Origin: Halobaculum halobium
GTDB lineage: Archaea; Halobacteriota; Halobacteria; Halobacteriales; Haloferacaceae
DNA length: 64,000 nucleotides
Assembly: GCF_030127145.1 (NCBI RefSeq)
Contig: NZ_CP126158.1
Span: 744,001-808,000, forward strand
Direction of reading: 5' to 3'
Under the pieces are notes generated by a model, which saw only the letters and a program-made list of their open reading frames with translations, made no database searches and had not been told where the DNA came from. A program made the translations under genes and the position numbers. Position 1 is the stretch's first letter; each line of letters starts with the position of its first letter. Of the stretch, positions 16,765-25,222 are shown piece by piece.

Positions 16765-19700
16765 CTACCGAAGCGCCGCAGCCACCTTCTCGACCGGGTG
16801 GGGCGGGTCCCCGTCGGCGCCGTCGCGCTCGGCGAGTTGTGACCGACAGGAGGCGCCGGGGGCGGTGACCTCCTCGCCGGGGCTGTCGTCGACCTGGTCG
16901 AAGAGGATGGAGGCGATGGCGGTACTCATCGAGTAGTGCTCCGCCTCGTAGCCGAAACTCCCGGCCATCCCGCAGCAGGTGGAGTCCAGCGGGTCGACCT
17001 CGTAGCCCGCTCGTCGGAGCACCCCGACCGCGTGGTGGTCTTTCTTCGTCGCCTTCTGATGGCAGTGGCCGTGGTAGGCGAGCGCGCCCTCGCCCCCCAG
17101 GTCCATCGACTCGTCGAGTCGGAAGGCGTCGACGTACTCCAGCACGCCGTAGCTGTTGGCGGCGACCCGGGCGGCCGCCTCGGAGTCGTGCAGATCCAGC
17201 AGATCCGACTGGAGCATCACGGCCTCGCTGGGTTCGACCACGACCACGTCGCGGCCGCGTTCGATCCGGGGAGAGAGATCCGAAACCGCCTCGGCGGTCC
17301 GTTCGCGCGCGGTGTCGAGGAATCCCATACTGTGGGCGGGACGGCCGGTGTCCTCCACGTCCGCAAGTTCGACTCGCACGCCAGCCGCTTCGAGCACGCG
17401 GACCGCGGCCTTGCCGGCGTCGGGGTGGTTGTAGTTGGTGTACGTGTCCGGGACGAGAACGGCGACGCGCTCGGCGTCGGCCTCAGTGATCTGGGAGCCG
17501 CCGCGGGCGTCGTACCAGTCGCGGAGGGTGGTTCGGTGGAACGCCGGCAGGTCGCGCTCGGCGGCGACACCGAGCAGCTTCTCCCCGACGAGACCGGCGC
17601 CCGGGAGGCTCGTCGCGAGGTTCGACACGGGTGCGAGCGCGCTCCCGACGCGAGAGACGAGGTTGATATTCGCGAACAGGCGGTCGCGGAGGCTCGGCCC
17701 CTCGCGCTCGTGGCGCTCGTGGGCGACTTCGGCCTTCAGCTTCGCCATGTCGACGCCGCTGGGACAGTTTCGCTTGCAGCCTTTGCAGCCCACGCACAGG
17801 TCCATGACCTCGCTCGCGAACTCCTCGGAGAAGGGGTCCGCCGGCAGGTCGCCCGACATCGCTCCTCGAAGGAGGTTCGCCCGGCCGCGCGTGCTCTGAA
17901 TCTCCTCGTCTGCCGCGCGGAAGGTGGGACACATCACGCCGCCGGTCGTCGACTGGCCGCCGCGGCAGCCGCCGCAGCCGTGACACAGCTCGGCCATGCC
18001 CTGGAAGCCGTTCTCGTTGTCCCAGTGCAGTTCCGGTTCGAAGCCGGCGTCGAAGGCGTACTCCGGGTCGAACCGGAGGTGCTCGGTGAGGCTGTGGTCG
18101 CCGCAGACGTTCCCGGGGTTGAGCAGCCAGTCCGGGTCGAACGCCGTCTTCAGGTCTCGGAACGTGGCCCACAGGTCGTCGCCGTACAGCTTGCGGTTCC
18201 ACTGGGTGCGCGCGCGGCCGTCGCCGTGCTCGCCGGAGACGCTGCCGCCGTACTTCACGACGAGGTCGCTCGCGCCGTCGGCGATGCGCTCGAACTGCTC
18301 CAGCCCGTCGACGGTCTTGGTGTCCACCAGCGGCCGGATGTGGAGGACGCCCGGGCCGGCGTGGGCGTAGAAGGACGCGAACGTGCCGACCTCGTCCAGC
18401 AACGCCTGGAAGTCGCGGGCGTAGTCCGCGAGGTGCTCGGGAGGCACCGCGCAGTCCTCGATGAAGGAGATGTGCTTCGCGTCGGAGGTGCGGCTGAGCA
18501 GGATCGGCATCCCCGCCTTGCGCATCTTCCAGAACGTCGCGCGCCGCTCGGGGTCGTGCGCCTCCAGCGCGTGCGTCGCGACCGTCTCGCCGCCGGCGTC
18601 GACGCCGGCGTCCGTGGGCTCGACCGTCGTCTCCGTCCCCGGACAGCGGTCGGCGACGAGGTCCGCCACCGTCCGCCGCCCGTCGGCGTCGTCCTCGGCG
18701 TAGAACTCCACGAGGAGCACCGAGTCGGTGCCGTCGGGCAACAGCCCGACCACGTCGCCGAACTCGGCGGTCTCTCTGGCCAGATCGAGGAAGGTGTCGT
18801 CCATCACCTCGACGGCCGCGGGGTCGTGTTCGAGGATGCGCGGCACGTCGTCCATGGCGTCGATGAGCGAGTCGTACGTGAGCAGCGCGACCGCCTTCGT
18901 CTCGGGGATCGGCACGAGCGAGACGGTCGCCTCCGTGACGATTCCGAGCGTCCCCTCGCTCCCGCACATGAGCCGTGCGAGGTTGACCGTCGCGGGCTCG
19001 TCGGGTTCGTCGGCGCCGACGCCCTGTCCCGTCCCGCTCGCTTCCTCGGAGGCGGGTCCCGCGTCCCACTCCCCGCGCGCCTCCTCGACGAGCACGTCGA
19101 GGTTGTATCCGGAGACGTTGCGCTTCATGTCCGGATAGCGGGCGGTCACCTCGTCGGCCTCCTCGTCGAGGATCCGGACGACCTCGGCGTAGATCCGTTC
19201 GAGGAGGTCGCCCTCGGGATCCGCCTCCTCTCGCACCGTCGCGACCTCGATCGCGCCGAAGGTCTCGACGGAGCCGTCCGCGAGCACGACCTCACACGAC
19301 TCGACGTACGCGTCGGTCTTGCCGTACTTCAGCGAGTGCGATCCCGTCGAGTTGTTGCCGATCGCGCCGCCGATCGCGGATTTGTCGCGCCAGGCAGGGT
19401 CCGGGGCGAACTTCAGCCCGTGCGGTTCGGCCGCCTCGTTGAGCTCGTCGACGATGCAGCCGGCGTCGACGGTCGCCTCCCGGGCGTCGGGATCGAACGC
19501 ACGGATCTCGTTCATGTGGCGCGTGAAGTCCAGGACAACGGCCTCATTCACCGACTGGCCCGCCAGCGACGTACCGCCGCCGCGCGGGAGCACCGGGATC
19601 TCTCGCTCCGCGCAGTAGGACATCACCGCCGCCACGTCGTCGGTGTGGCGGGGGAGCACGACGCCGATGGGCGTCTGCTGGTACGCGGAGGCGTCTGTCG

Positions 19701-19863
19701 CGTACAGCTGTCGAGAGTACGTGTCGAAGCGCACGTCGCCGTCGACGAGCTCCTCCAGGTCCGCGACGAGCCCCGGCTCCGACACGTCTTCGGAGCTGTA
19801 GTCGTAGTCGGCGCTCGTGAGGTCCGGTCCGCCGTCCGGCGGCGACGGGGCGTCGGAAGACAT
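16765..19863 (-). CDS. FAD-binding and Fe-S oxidoreductase, D-lactate/glycolate dehydrogenase type
   Basis: This 1032-residue fusion carries out oxidation of a 2-hydroxyacid and passes electrons to the membrane. An FAD_binding_4 domain (VLPRGGGTSLAGQSV, residues 85-250) and a flavin oxidase C-terminal domain occupy the first 600 residues. Then come ferredoxin-like Cys motifs (CHGCGGCRGG and CVGCKGCKRNCPSG) and a CCG domain (HGHCHQKATKK, then STCCGMAGSFGY). This GlcD-GlpC type fusion is typical of D-lactate dehydrogenases. It is divergent from the LutC/LutB genes, so the locus serves lactate use. The MSSDAPSP start fits leader length; upstream codons are antisense noise. Confidence 0.92.
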   Translation of the reverse strand: MSSDAPSPPDGGPDLTSADYDYSSEDVSEPGLVADLEELVDGDVRFDTYSRQLYATDASAYQQTPIGVVLPRHTDDVAAVMSYCAEREIPVLPRGGGTSLAGQSVNEAVVLDFTRHMNEIRAFDPDAREATVDAGCIVDELNEAAEPHGLKFAPDPAWRDKSAIGGAIGNNSTGSHSLKYGKTDAYVESCEVVLADGSVETFGAIEVATVREEADPEGDLLERIYAEVVRILDEEADEVTARYPDMKRNVSGYNLDVLVEEARGEWDAGPASEEASGTGQGVGADEPDEPATVNLARLMCGSEGTLGIVTEATVSLVPIPETKAVALLTYDSLIDAMDDVPRILEHDPAAVEVMDDTFLDLARETAEFGDVVGLLPDGTDSVLLVEFYAEDDADGRRTVADLVADRCPGTETTVEPTDAGVDAGGETVATHALEAHDPERRATFWKMRKAGMPILLSRTSDAKHISFIEDCAVPPEHLADYARDFQALLDEVGTFASFYAHAGPGVLHIRPLVDTKTVDGLEQFERIADGASDLVVKYGGSVSGEHGDGRARTQWNRKLYGDDLWATFRDLKTAFDPDWLLNPGNVCGDHSLTEHLRFDPEYAFDAGFEPELHWDNENGFQGMAELCHGCGGCRGGQSTTGGVMCPTFRAADEEIQSTRGRANLLRGAMSGDLPADPFSEEFASEVMDLCVGCKGCKRNCPSGVDMAKLKAEVAHERHEREGPSLRDRLFANINLVSRVGSALAPVSNLATSLPGAGLVGEKLLGVAAERDLPAFHRTTLRDWYDARGGSQITEADAERVAVLVPDTYTNYNHPDAGKAAVRVLEAAGVRVELADVEDTGRPAHSMGFLDTARERTAEAVSDLSPRIERGRDVVVVEPSEAVMLQSDLLDLHDSEAAARVAANSYGVLEYVDAFRLDESMDLGGEGALAYHGHCHQKATKKDHHAVGVLRRAGYEVDPLDSTCCGMAGSFGYEAEHYSMSTAIASILFDQVDDSPGEEVTAPGASCRSQLAERDGADGDPPHPVEKVAAALR

Positions 19864-20056
19864 CTGGTTGTCGGTGGGTCGCGTGGGAGTCACATAAGCC
19901 CGCGGAACAGAGCAATCGGGCGTCCGCCGTCCCGCGCTCGGCTGTCGTCTCTCCGCACCGGTGCCCGCCCCCAGCAGTAGCGACGCTGCGGGCGACACGA
20001 GCGCGGCTCGTGTGTGGTAACACAACACACAAGCCGGGGCGTTCACAACGACACCA

Positions 20057-20072
20057 CATGTCCGCGGACATG
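20057..20072. promoter_or_regulatory. Perfect 16-bp palindrome over the lutC start
   Basis: CATGTCCGCGGACATG is self-complementary over all 16 bases. It contains both possible in-frame ATG starts of lutC, one on each arm. It may be a translational hairpin, an operator overlapping a leaderless start, or coincidence of GC-rich codons. Confidence 0.5.
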
Positions 20073-20612
20073 CTCTCGGCGTTCGTCGACAGCGCCGAGC
20101 GCCACCACGCGACCGTCCACCGTGTCGCCCCCGAGGAGGTGACGGCGACGATCGCGCGTCTCGTCGAGGCGCCCGCCGTCGGCGTCGCGCTGCCGTGGGG
20201 GCTCGACCTCCCCGAGGCCGTCGCGACCGACCCGACGCCCGCCGATCTGGACGCCGCGGAGACGGGCGTCACCGCCGCGCGCCTCGCGATCGCCGACTAC
20301 GGGAGCGTCGTGCTCGAATCGGACGCCGCCGGCAGCGAGGCGGTGTCGCTGTTCCCCGAGCGCCACGTCGCCGTGGTCCGCGCCGGCGACGTGGTGCCCG
20401 GAATGCGCGAGGCGATCGAACGGCTCGGCGACCGCCTCCGCGACGGCGCCAGCGCGGTGCTTGCGACCGGCCCCTCTGCGACCGCCGACATGGGCGACTT
20501 GGTCATCGGCGCGCACGGTCCGCGTGCGGTGGAGATCGTCCTCGTAGAGGAAGCGGAGGAGATGGACGGGCACGATAGCGGCCCCGACAGCGAGGAGGAC
20601 AGCCGTGAGTAA
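20058..20612 (+). CDS. lutC: LUD domain protein LutC/LldG
   Basis: This 184-residue protein has the LUD fold of LutC, a partner in the L-lactate oxidation complex with the iron-sulfur subunits. Typical pieces are VGVALPWGLDLPEA, VTAARLAIADYGSVVLES and TGPSATADMGDLVIGAHGPRAVEIVLVEE, the last strongly LutC-like. Its end overlaps the GTG start of the LutB-LutA fusion by eight bases, so they form one operon. The first of two close ATGs is used; the second, four codons later, is possible. Acts in the cytoplasm next to the membrane. Confidence 0.9.
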   Translation: MSADMLSAFVDSAERHHATVHRVAPEEVTATIARLVEAPAVGVALPWGLDLPEAVATDPTPADLDAAETGVTAARLAIADYGSVVLESDAAGSEAVSLFPERHVAVVRAGDVVPGMREAIERLGDRLRDGASAVLATGPSATADMGDLVIGAHGPRAVEIVLVEEAEEMDGHDSGPDSEEDSRE

Positions 20613-22875
20613 GTCCAAGTCCCGGGCCGAGACAGCCGCTCGAATTCGCCACCTGCTCGACACCGAGGGCGACGCCGTCGCCGAGAACACCCGCGGCTTC
20701 AACCGCGGTCGCTACGAGTCGGTTCGGGAATTGGATGACTACGAGTCGCTGAAATCGGCGGCGCGGGCGATCAAAGAAGACGCGATCGAGCGCATCCCCG
20801 AACTGATCGACGAGCTCCGCGAGTCGGTCGAGGCGAACGGCGGGCACCTGTACGTCGCCGCCGACCCGGCGGAGGCGAACGCCTACGTCCGCGAGGTCGT
20901 CGACGGCGGGAACGTCGTCAAGAGCAAGTCGATGACCACCGAGGAACTGGACCTGAACGACGCCCTCGAAGCCGACGGCGCCGCAGTCACCGAGACAGAT
21001 CTCGGCGAGTGGGTGCTTCAACTCGCCGACGAGACGCCGAGCCACATCGTCGGCCCCGCGGTCCACAAGTCGCGAGAGGGGATCGCCGACCTGTTCGCCG
21101 AGACGTTCGGCCTCGACGACGACGACCGCCCCGAGACCGCCGAGGAACTGACGCGGTTCGCCCGCGAGAAGCTCCTTGCGGACATCCGGGAGGCCGAGGT
21201 CGGCGTGACCGGAGCGAACTTCCTCGCGGCCGACTCGGGGACGCTGGCGCTGGTCACCAGCGAGGGCAACGCCCGAAAGACCGCCGTCGTCCCCGACACG
21301 CACGTCGCGGTCGCGGGCGTCGAGAAGGTGATCCCGACCGTCGAAGATCTCGCGCCGTTCGTCGAGCTCATCGGGCGCTCCGGGACGGGACAGGACATCA
21401 CCTCGTACGTGTCGCTGTTGACGCCGCCGGTCTCGTCGCCGCCCGTCGACTTCGGCGAAGCGGACTCGCCCGTGGCCGAGCGCGGGGCCGCCGGCGGCGA
21501 CGGCGCCACGGACCCGCATCCGGACCGCGAGTTCCACCTCGTGCTCGTGGACAACGGTCGCCTCGACTTGCGCGAGGACGACGACCTGAGAGAGACGCTG
21601 TACTGCATCCGCTGTGGCGCCTGCTCGAACTCGTGCGGCAACTTCCAGTCGGTCGGTGGCCACGCGTTCGGCGGCGAGACGTACTCGGGCGGCATCGCCA
21701 CCGGCTGGGAGGCGGGCGTCGAGGGACTCGACACGGCCGCCGAGTTCAACGACCTCTGTACGGGGTGCTCGCGCTGTGTCCCCGCGTGCCCGGTGGAGAT
21801 CGACATCCCCTGGATCAACACCGTCGTTCGCGACCGGATCAACCGCGGCGACGCCGCCGACGGTGAGGGGTCCGGGAGCGTCGGCTTTCTCGTCGACGGC
21901 CTCACACCCGACGAGGAACCGGCCGGCCTCGACCCCGCGAAACGGCTGTTCGGCAACTTCGAGACACTGGCGAAGCTGGGGAGCGCGACCGCGCCCCTGT
22001 CGAACCTCGTCGCGAACGCGAGGCCGGTTCGCGGGGCGATGGACCGCTGGCTCGGGATCACCCGCGAGCGCGATCTCCCCGCGTTCGAACGTGAGACGCT
22101 GGTCGACTGGTTCGACGCGCGCGGCGGCCCGCGGGTGAGCGAGGGGCTGGCGCGCCGAGAGGCCGTCGTCTATCCCGACGTGTACACGAACCACGTCGCC
22201 GTCGACCGCGGGAGGGCCGCAGTCCGGACCCTCGAGGCGCTCGGCGTCCGAGTGACGGTTCCCGAGTCGACCGCGGTCGGCAGCGGCCGCGCGCCACTGT
22301 CGCAGGGGATGGTCGAGACGGCGCGCCGGAAGGCCGAGCGCTGTCGCGACGCCCTCCTCCCGGAGGTCGACGCCGGTCGCGACGTGGTCGTGATCGAGCC
22401 GAGCGACCTCGCGGCGTTCGAGCGCGAGTACGAGCGGCTGCTCCCCGCAGACGACGCCGAGCGCGTCGCCGACGGCTGCTTCGAGGTGCTGGAGTACGTG
22501 TACGGCCTGCTGGAGAACGGTGCGGATCCGGGCGGGCTGACGACCGCCGAAGACGCCGGCGGACGGGCGCGCGTCGCGTACCACCCCCACTGCCAGGGGA
22601 AGACCCTCGATCTGGAGCCGTACACCGTCGCCGTGTTGGAGCGGCTCGGCTACGAGGTCGACACCTCGGAGACGGAGTGTTGTGGGATGGCCGGGAGCTT
22701 CGGCTACAAGTCCGAGTACTACGAGCTGTCGATGGACGTGGGCGAGCCGCTGTCCGAGCAGTTCGGCGACGCCGAGCGCGTGCTCGCGTCGGGGACCTCC
22801 TGTCGCGAACAGCTGGACGCGCTCCTCGGGTCGCCCGCCGAGCACCCGATCGAGGCGATCGCGCCGGGCGAGTAG
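20605..22875 (+). CDS. Fused lactate-utilisation Fe-S protein (LutB-LutA type)
   Basis: This 756-residue protein joins two subunits that are separate in bacteria. Residues 1-320 are a LUD domain (VVKSKSMTTEELDLNDAL). Two 4Fe-4S motifs follow at about 335-400 (CIRCGACSNSC and CTGCSRCVPACPVEIDIPW). Residues 440-750 are a CCG domain with HPHCQGKTLDLE and TECCGMAGSFGY. Together with LutC it should oxidise L-lactate to pyruvate. The GTG start overlaps lutC. It also resembles the CCG part of the divergent FAD protein, so the two may share electron routes. Confidence 0.9.
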   Translation: MSKSKSRAETAARIRHLLDTEGDAVAENTRGFNRGRYESVRELDDYESLKSAARAIKEDAIERIPELIDELRESVEANGGHLYVAADPAEANAYVREVVDGGNVVKSKSMTTEELDLNDALEADGAAVTETDLGEWVLQLADETPSHIVGPAVHKSREGIADLFAETFGLDDDDRPETAEELTRFAREKLLADIREAEVGVTGANFLAADSGTLALVTSEGNARKTAVVPDTHVAVAGVEKVIPTVEDLAPFVELIGRSGTGQDITSYVSLLTPPVSSPPVDFGEADSPVAERGAAGGDGATDPHPDREFHLVLVDNGRLDLREDDDLRETLYCIRCGACSNSCGNFQSVGGHAFGGETYSGGIATGWEAGVEGLDTAAEFNDLCTGCSRCVPACPVEIDIPWINTVVRDRINRGDAADGEGSGSVGFLVDGLTPDEEPAGLDPAKRLFGNFETLAKLGSATAPLSNLVANARPVRGAMDRWLGITRERDLPAFERETLVDWFDARGGPRVSEGLARREAVVYPDVYTNHVAVDRGRAAVRTLEALGVRVTVPESTAVGSGRAPLSQGMVETARRKAERCRDALLPEVDAGRDVVVIEPSDLAAFEREYERLLPADDAERVADGCFEVLEYVYGLLENGADPGGLTTAEDAGGRARVAYHPHCQGKTLDLEPYTVAVLERLGYEVDTSETECCGMAGSFGYKSEYYELSMDVGEPLSEQFGDAERVLASGTSCREQLDALLGSPAEHPIEAIAPGE

Positions 22876-22963
22876 CGCTCGGTGCGTTCGGACGCGACGC
22901 CCGGACCGAGGCACCGACCGGTCGTCCGCCCCGCGTCAGACGCGCGTGTCCCCCGGAGGAACG

Positions 22964-22971
22964 ATTTTAAG
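22964..22971 (+). promoter_or_regulatory. TATA box of the PRC-barrel gene
   Basis: ATTTTAAG lies 25-32 bases before the ATG in otherwise GC-rich sequence, so the transcript is probably leaderless. Confidence 0.7.
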
Positions 22972-22995
22972 ACCCGCCCCGCCGATCCACGAGAC

Positions 22996-23289
22996 ATGAA
23001 CGCAGACGCTGCGCCGCAGGAGATCACGACTCTCGTGGGGAGGGAGGTGTACTCCAACAACGGCGTGTTCGTGGGGGAAGTCGAGGACGTCCGCCTCGAC
23101 CTCGATTCGCAGGTGGTTACGGGGCTGGCGTTGTCCCAACTCAGCGACGAACTGTTCACGAGTCGGATCGAACCCGGAAAGGGCGTGATGATCCCGTACC
23201 GATGGGTGCGCGCCGTCGGCGACGTGATCCTCATCAACGACACCATCGAGCGCCTCAAAGACGAGAACAGCGAAGAAGCGGCCGCGTAG
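22996..23289 (+). CDS. PRC-barrel domain protein
   Basis: This 97-residue protein is a single PRC-barrel, seen from TTLVGREVYSNNGVFVGEVEDVRLDL through a hairpin of VMIPYRWVRAVGDVILI. PRC-barrels bind RNA-processing factors or photosynthetic subunits; small archaeal ones have been linked to RNA metabolism and to cell-division proteins (CdpA/CdpB). Which applies cannot be decided here. It is monocistronic with a clear TATA box and a short, charged C-terminus. A 14-bp palindrome lies 28 bases after its stop. Confidence 0.88.
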   Translation: MNADAAPQEITTLVGREVYSNNGVFVGEVEDVRLDLDSQVVTGLALSQLSDELFTSRIEPGKGVMIPYRWVRAVGDVILINDTIERLKDENSEEAAA

Positions 23290-23316
23290 TCGGCGGTTCC
23301 GACGGCGGGGGCGGTA

Positions 23317-23330
23317 GAGAGCGCGCTCTC
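23317..23330. terminator. Palindrome between convergent genes, possible terminator
   Basis: GAGAGCGCGCTCTC is a perfect 14-bp palindrome, followed eight bases later by a second small hairpin (GCAAC/GTTGC). It lies between the converging PRC-barrel and DHH genes and could stop or protect both transcripts. No T tract follows, so this is a weak call. Confidence 0.35.
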
Positions 23331-23412
23331 AGAAGCAACGCAGTTGCACCGAGAGAGCGGCGATGATCGCTGACGCGATAGACGACTCCCGACGCGACGA
23401 GGACCGCCGACG

Positions 23413-24885
23413 CTACGACCCGTTGGACGACTCGGCGGAGCCGGTGCCGGCCGTGCTCTCGACGCCCATCGCGTCGAACAGCTTCTTTCGTACGGCCTCC
23501 TCGGAGAGCGCGAGCAGCGTGTCGCGGTTCGACTCGGTCGTCTCGATCCCGGTGAACAGGCCGAGGGGGATCTCCGCGGTGCCTTGCTTCGCGTGGCCGA
23601 CCGCCTCGCCAACGCCCGAGAAGCCGTCGCGGAGGACGTTGCCGATGTTGATCCGGATGTCCTTCGAGCGCGCGGCGAGTGTGATCGTGTCGTCGACGAT
23701 GCCGAAGACTGCGGAGGTCGTGATCCCCTCGAGGTTGAGCAGCTGTTGGGCCGCCTGGGCGAGGGCCTCGCGGTCGCGGACGAACCCGGCGTTGGAGATG
23801 AGGTGGCTGCCGTGGACCTCGCGGTTTTGAATCGCCTCCGCGAGCACGTCAAGCGTCTCCGGACTCATGCTCGGCGACTCCACGTCCTCCAGCGTGTCGT
23901 GGTTCGCGAACGGGTGGAGGTACGCGGCCGCCGTCAGGTCCGCCGGCGTGGTGTCGCGCTTGAAGTCGACCGTCTCCGCGCGGATGCCGTACAACAGCGC
24001 GGTGGCGACCGTCTCGTCGGGCGAGAGATCGAACTCCTGGAGGTACTTCGTGAGGATGGTCGACGTCGAGGAGACGTTCTTGCGGATGTCGGTGAACGTC
24101 GCGTCGATCACCGTCTCGGGCTCGTCGTGGTCGATGTACACGTCGACGTCGGCGTCGATCTCCTTGCCGCCGGCCTCCGCATAGTCGACGAGCGCGAGTG
24201 CGCCGTACTCCGAGAGCGGCCGCGCGTCGTCGCGGGGGTGGAGATCGATCCCGAGGGTGTTGACGAACGCGCGGTTTTCCTGGTGGCCGATCTCCCCGTC
24301 GTAGAGGATGTCAGCCTCGACGCCGTACTCGGTGGCGATCGCCGCGAGCGCGACCGCCGCGGCGATGGAGTCGGGATCGGGGTTGTCGTGCGCCAGCACC
24401 GCGAGCGTCCCCTTCGTCTCGCGGAAGATGTCCGCGAGCTGGCGGGCCTTGTACTCTAACTCGCCGGACTCCAGCGAGCGGAGCGCGGAGTCGGCGATGA
24501 CGGTGGAGGGGTTGATCACCACGTCGGCGCCGAGATCTGCGAGCTCGTCCTCGCTGACCGGGTCGGACGCGCGGACGACGACGTACTGGTCGCCGTCGCG
24601 CTCGCGGATGGCGCGAACGGCCGCCTTGTTGGCGTCGACGTCCGAGGAGAGGATGAGGATCACGTTGCGGTCGGCGACCGCGTCGACGACGCCTTCGTCG
24701 GCGATGTCCTGCTGTTGGGCGTTCAGGTCCTGATCGCGCAGGGCCTCCACCCGGGACTCGTCTTTGTCGAGAATCAGCACGTCCTTCTCCTCTGCGGTCA
24801 GCGCGTCGGCGACTGCGTGTCCGACGCTCCCGCAGCCGAGAATGGCGTACGTCGACATCGACGAGACGGTAACCCCGGTGCTCAT
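23413..24885 (-). CDS. TrkA-N/DHH phosphoesterase
   Basis: This 490-residue protein starts with a Rossmann TrkA-N domain (YAILGCGSVGHAVADAL, residues 12-125) that would bind NAD or a nucleotide. A DHH phosphoesterase domain follows with AHDNPDPDSIA, LVDYAEAG and YIDHDEPETV; the end (GVGEAVGHAKQG) is DHHA1-like. DHH enzymes hydrolyse short oligonucleotides or cyclic dinucleotides. Given dacZ 9 kb away, degradation of c-di-AMP or pApA is possible but unproven. The MSTGVTV start lies 26 bases after the TATA box CTTAAGT, favouring it over two other ATGs nearby. Confidence 0.9.
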   Translation of the reverse strand: MSTGVTVSSMSTYAILGCGSVGHAVADALTAEEKDVLILDKDESRVEALRDQDLNAQQQDIADEGVVDAVADRNVILILSSDVDANKAAVRAIRERDGDQYVVVRASDPVSEDELADLGADVVINPSTVIADSALRSLESGELEYKARQLADIFRETKGTLAVLAHDNPDPDSIAAAVALAAIATEYGVEADILYDGEIGHQENRAFVNTLGIDLHPRDDARPLSEYGALALVDYAEAGGKEIDADVDVYIDHDEPETVIDATFTDIRKNVSSTSTILTKYLQEFDLSPDETVATALLYGIRAETVDFKRDTTPADLTAAAYLHPFANHDTLEDVESPSMSPETLDVLAEAIQNREVHGSHLISNAGFVRDREALAQAAQQLLNLEGITTSAVFGIVDDTITLAARSKDIRINIGNVLRDGFSGVGEAVGHAKQGTAEIPLGLFTGIETTESNRDTLLALSEEAVRKKLFDAMGVESTAGTGSAESSNGS

Positions 24886-24910
24886 GTGGAGCGAAATCCG
24901 GACGGACGGC

Positions 24911-24917
24911 ACTTAAG
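24911..24917 (-). promoter_or_regulatory. TATA box of the TrkA-N/DHH gene
   Basis: CTTAAGT on the minus strand lies 26 bases before the chosen ATG. This supports a leaderless transcript and decides between three close in-frame ATGs. Confidence 0.6.
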
Positions 24918-24957
24918 CGGTGATGTTCGTCGCCGCGTCGCTCTCGGCGAAACGGAA

Positions 24958-24966
24958 GGCATTTTA
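24958..24966 (+). promoter_or_regulatory. TATA-like box of tRNA-Lys
   Basis: GCATTTTAC lies about 30 bases before the mature tRNA 5' end, as in stable RNA promoters of haloarchaea. Confidence 0.6.
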
Positions 24967-24993
24967 CCGTACCCTCGCATCCTTGGAACGCAA

Positions 24994-25067
24994 GGGCTTG
25001 TAGCTCAGTCAGGGAGAGCGACGGACTCTTAATCCGTCGGTCGGGGGTTCAACTCCCTCCAAGCCCG
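24994..25067 (+). tRNA. tRNA-Lys (anticodon CTT)
   Basis: All arms of the cloverleaf are visible. The acceptor stem is GGGCTTG/CAAGCCC, the D arm GCTC...GAGC, the anticodon stem ACGGA/TCCGT with loop CTCTTAA, and the T arm GGGGG TTCAACT CCCTC. The discriminator is G and CCA is not encoded. The anticodon CTT reads AAG, the favoured Lys codon in GC-rich genomes. No intron is present. Confidence 0.97.
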
Positions 25068-25153
25068 TTCTACGAGGCACAGCGTGACGAGCGGCTGCTG
25101 CGGCGAGACTGAGCGCTCTCTCGGCCTTGTCGAGGAACGGGTGACGACGGTCA

Positions 25154-25181
25154 GCTAACACCCGTTCGCTAACGACCGTTC
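25154..25181. repeat. Tandem 14-bp repeat upstream of the MFS promoter
   Basis: GCTAACACCCGTTC and GCTAACGACCGTTC are adjacent and match at 12 of 14 positions. A weaker third unit ending GACGTTC runs up to the TATA box. The position just upstream of the TATA box suggests regulator binding. Confidence 0.5.
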
Positions 25182-25193
25182 GCGTTCGACGTT

Positions 25194-25202
25194 CATTTTA
25201 AC
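25194..25202 (+). promoter_or_regulatory. TATA box of the MFS transporter gene
   Basis: CATTTTAAC ends 20 bases before the ATG and is the only AT-rich run there, implying a leaderless or nearly leaderless transcript. Confidence 0.65.
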
Positions 25203-25222
25203 GCCCACGCGAAGCCGAGGAC

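Noticed and set aside
16936-19980. A 1014-codon open frame opposite the FAD/Fe-S dehydrogenase
   Set aside because: Long antisense frames are expected in GC-rich DNA; the other strand has clear FAD, Fe-S and CCG motifs.
20503-22914. An 803-codon open frame opposite the LutB-LutA fusion
   Set aside because: Antisense artefact; no domain; the plus strand carries two 4Fe-4S motifs.
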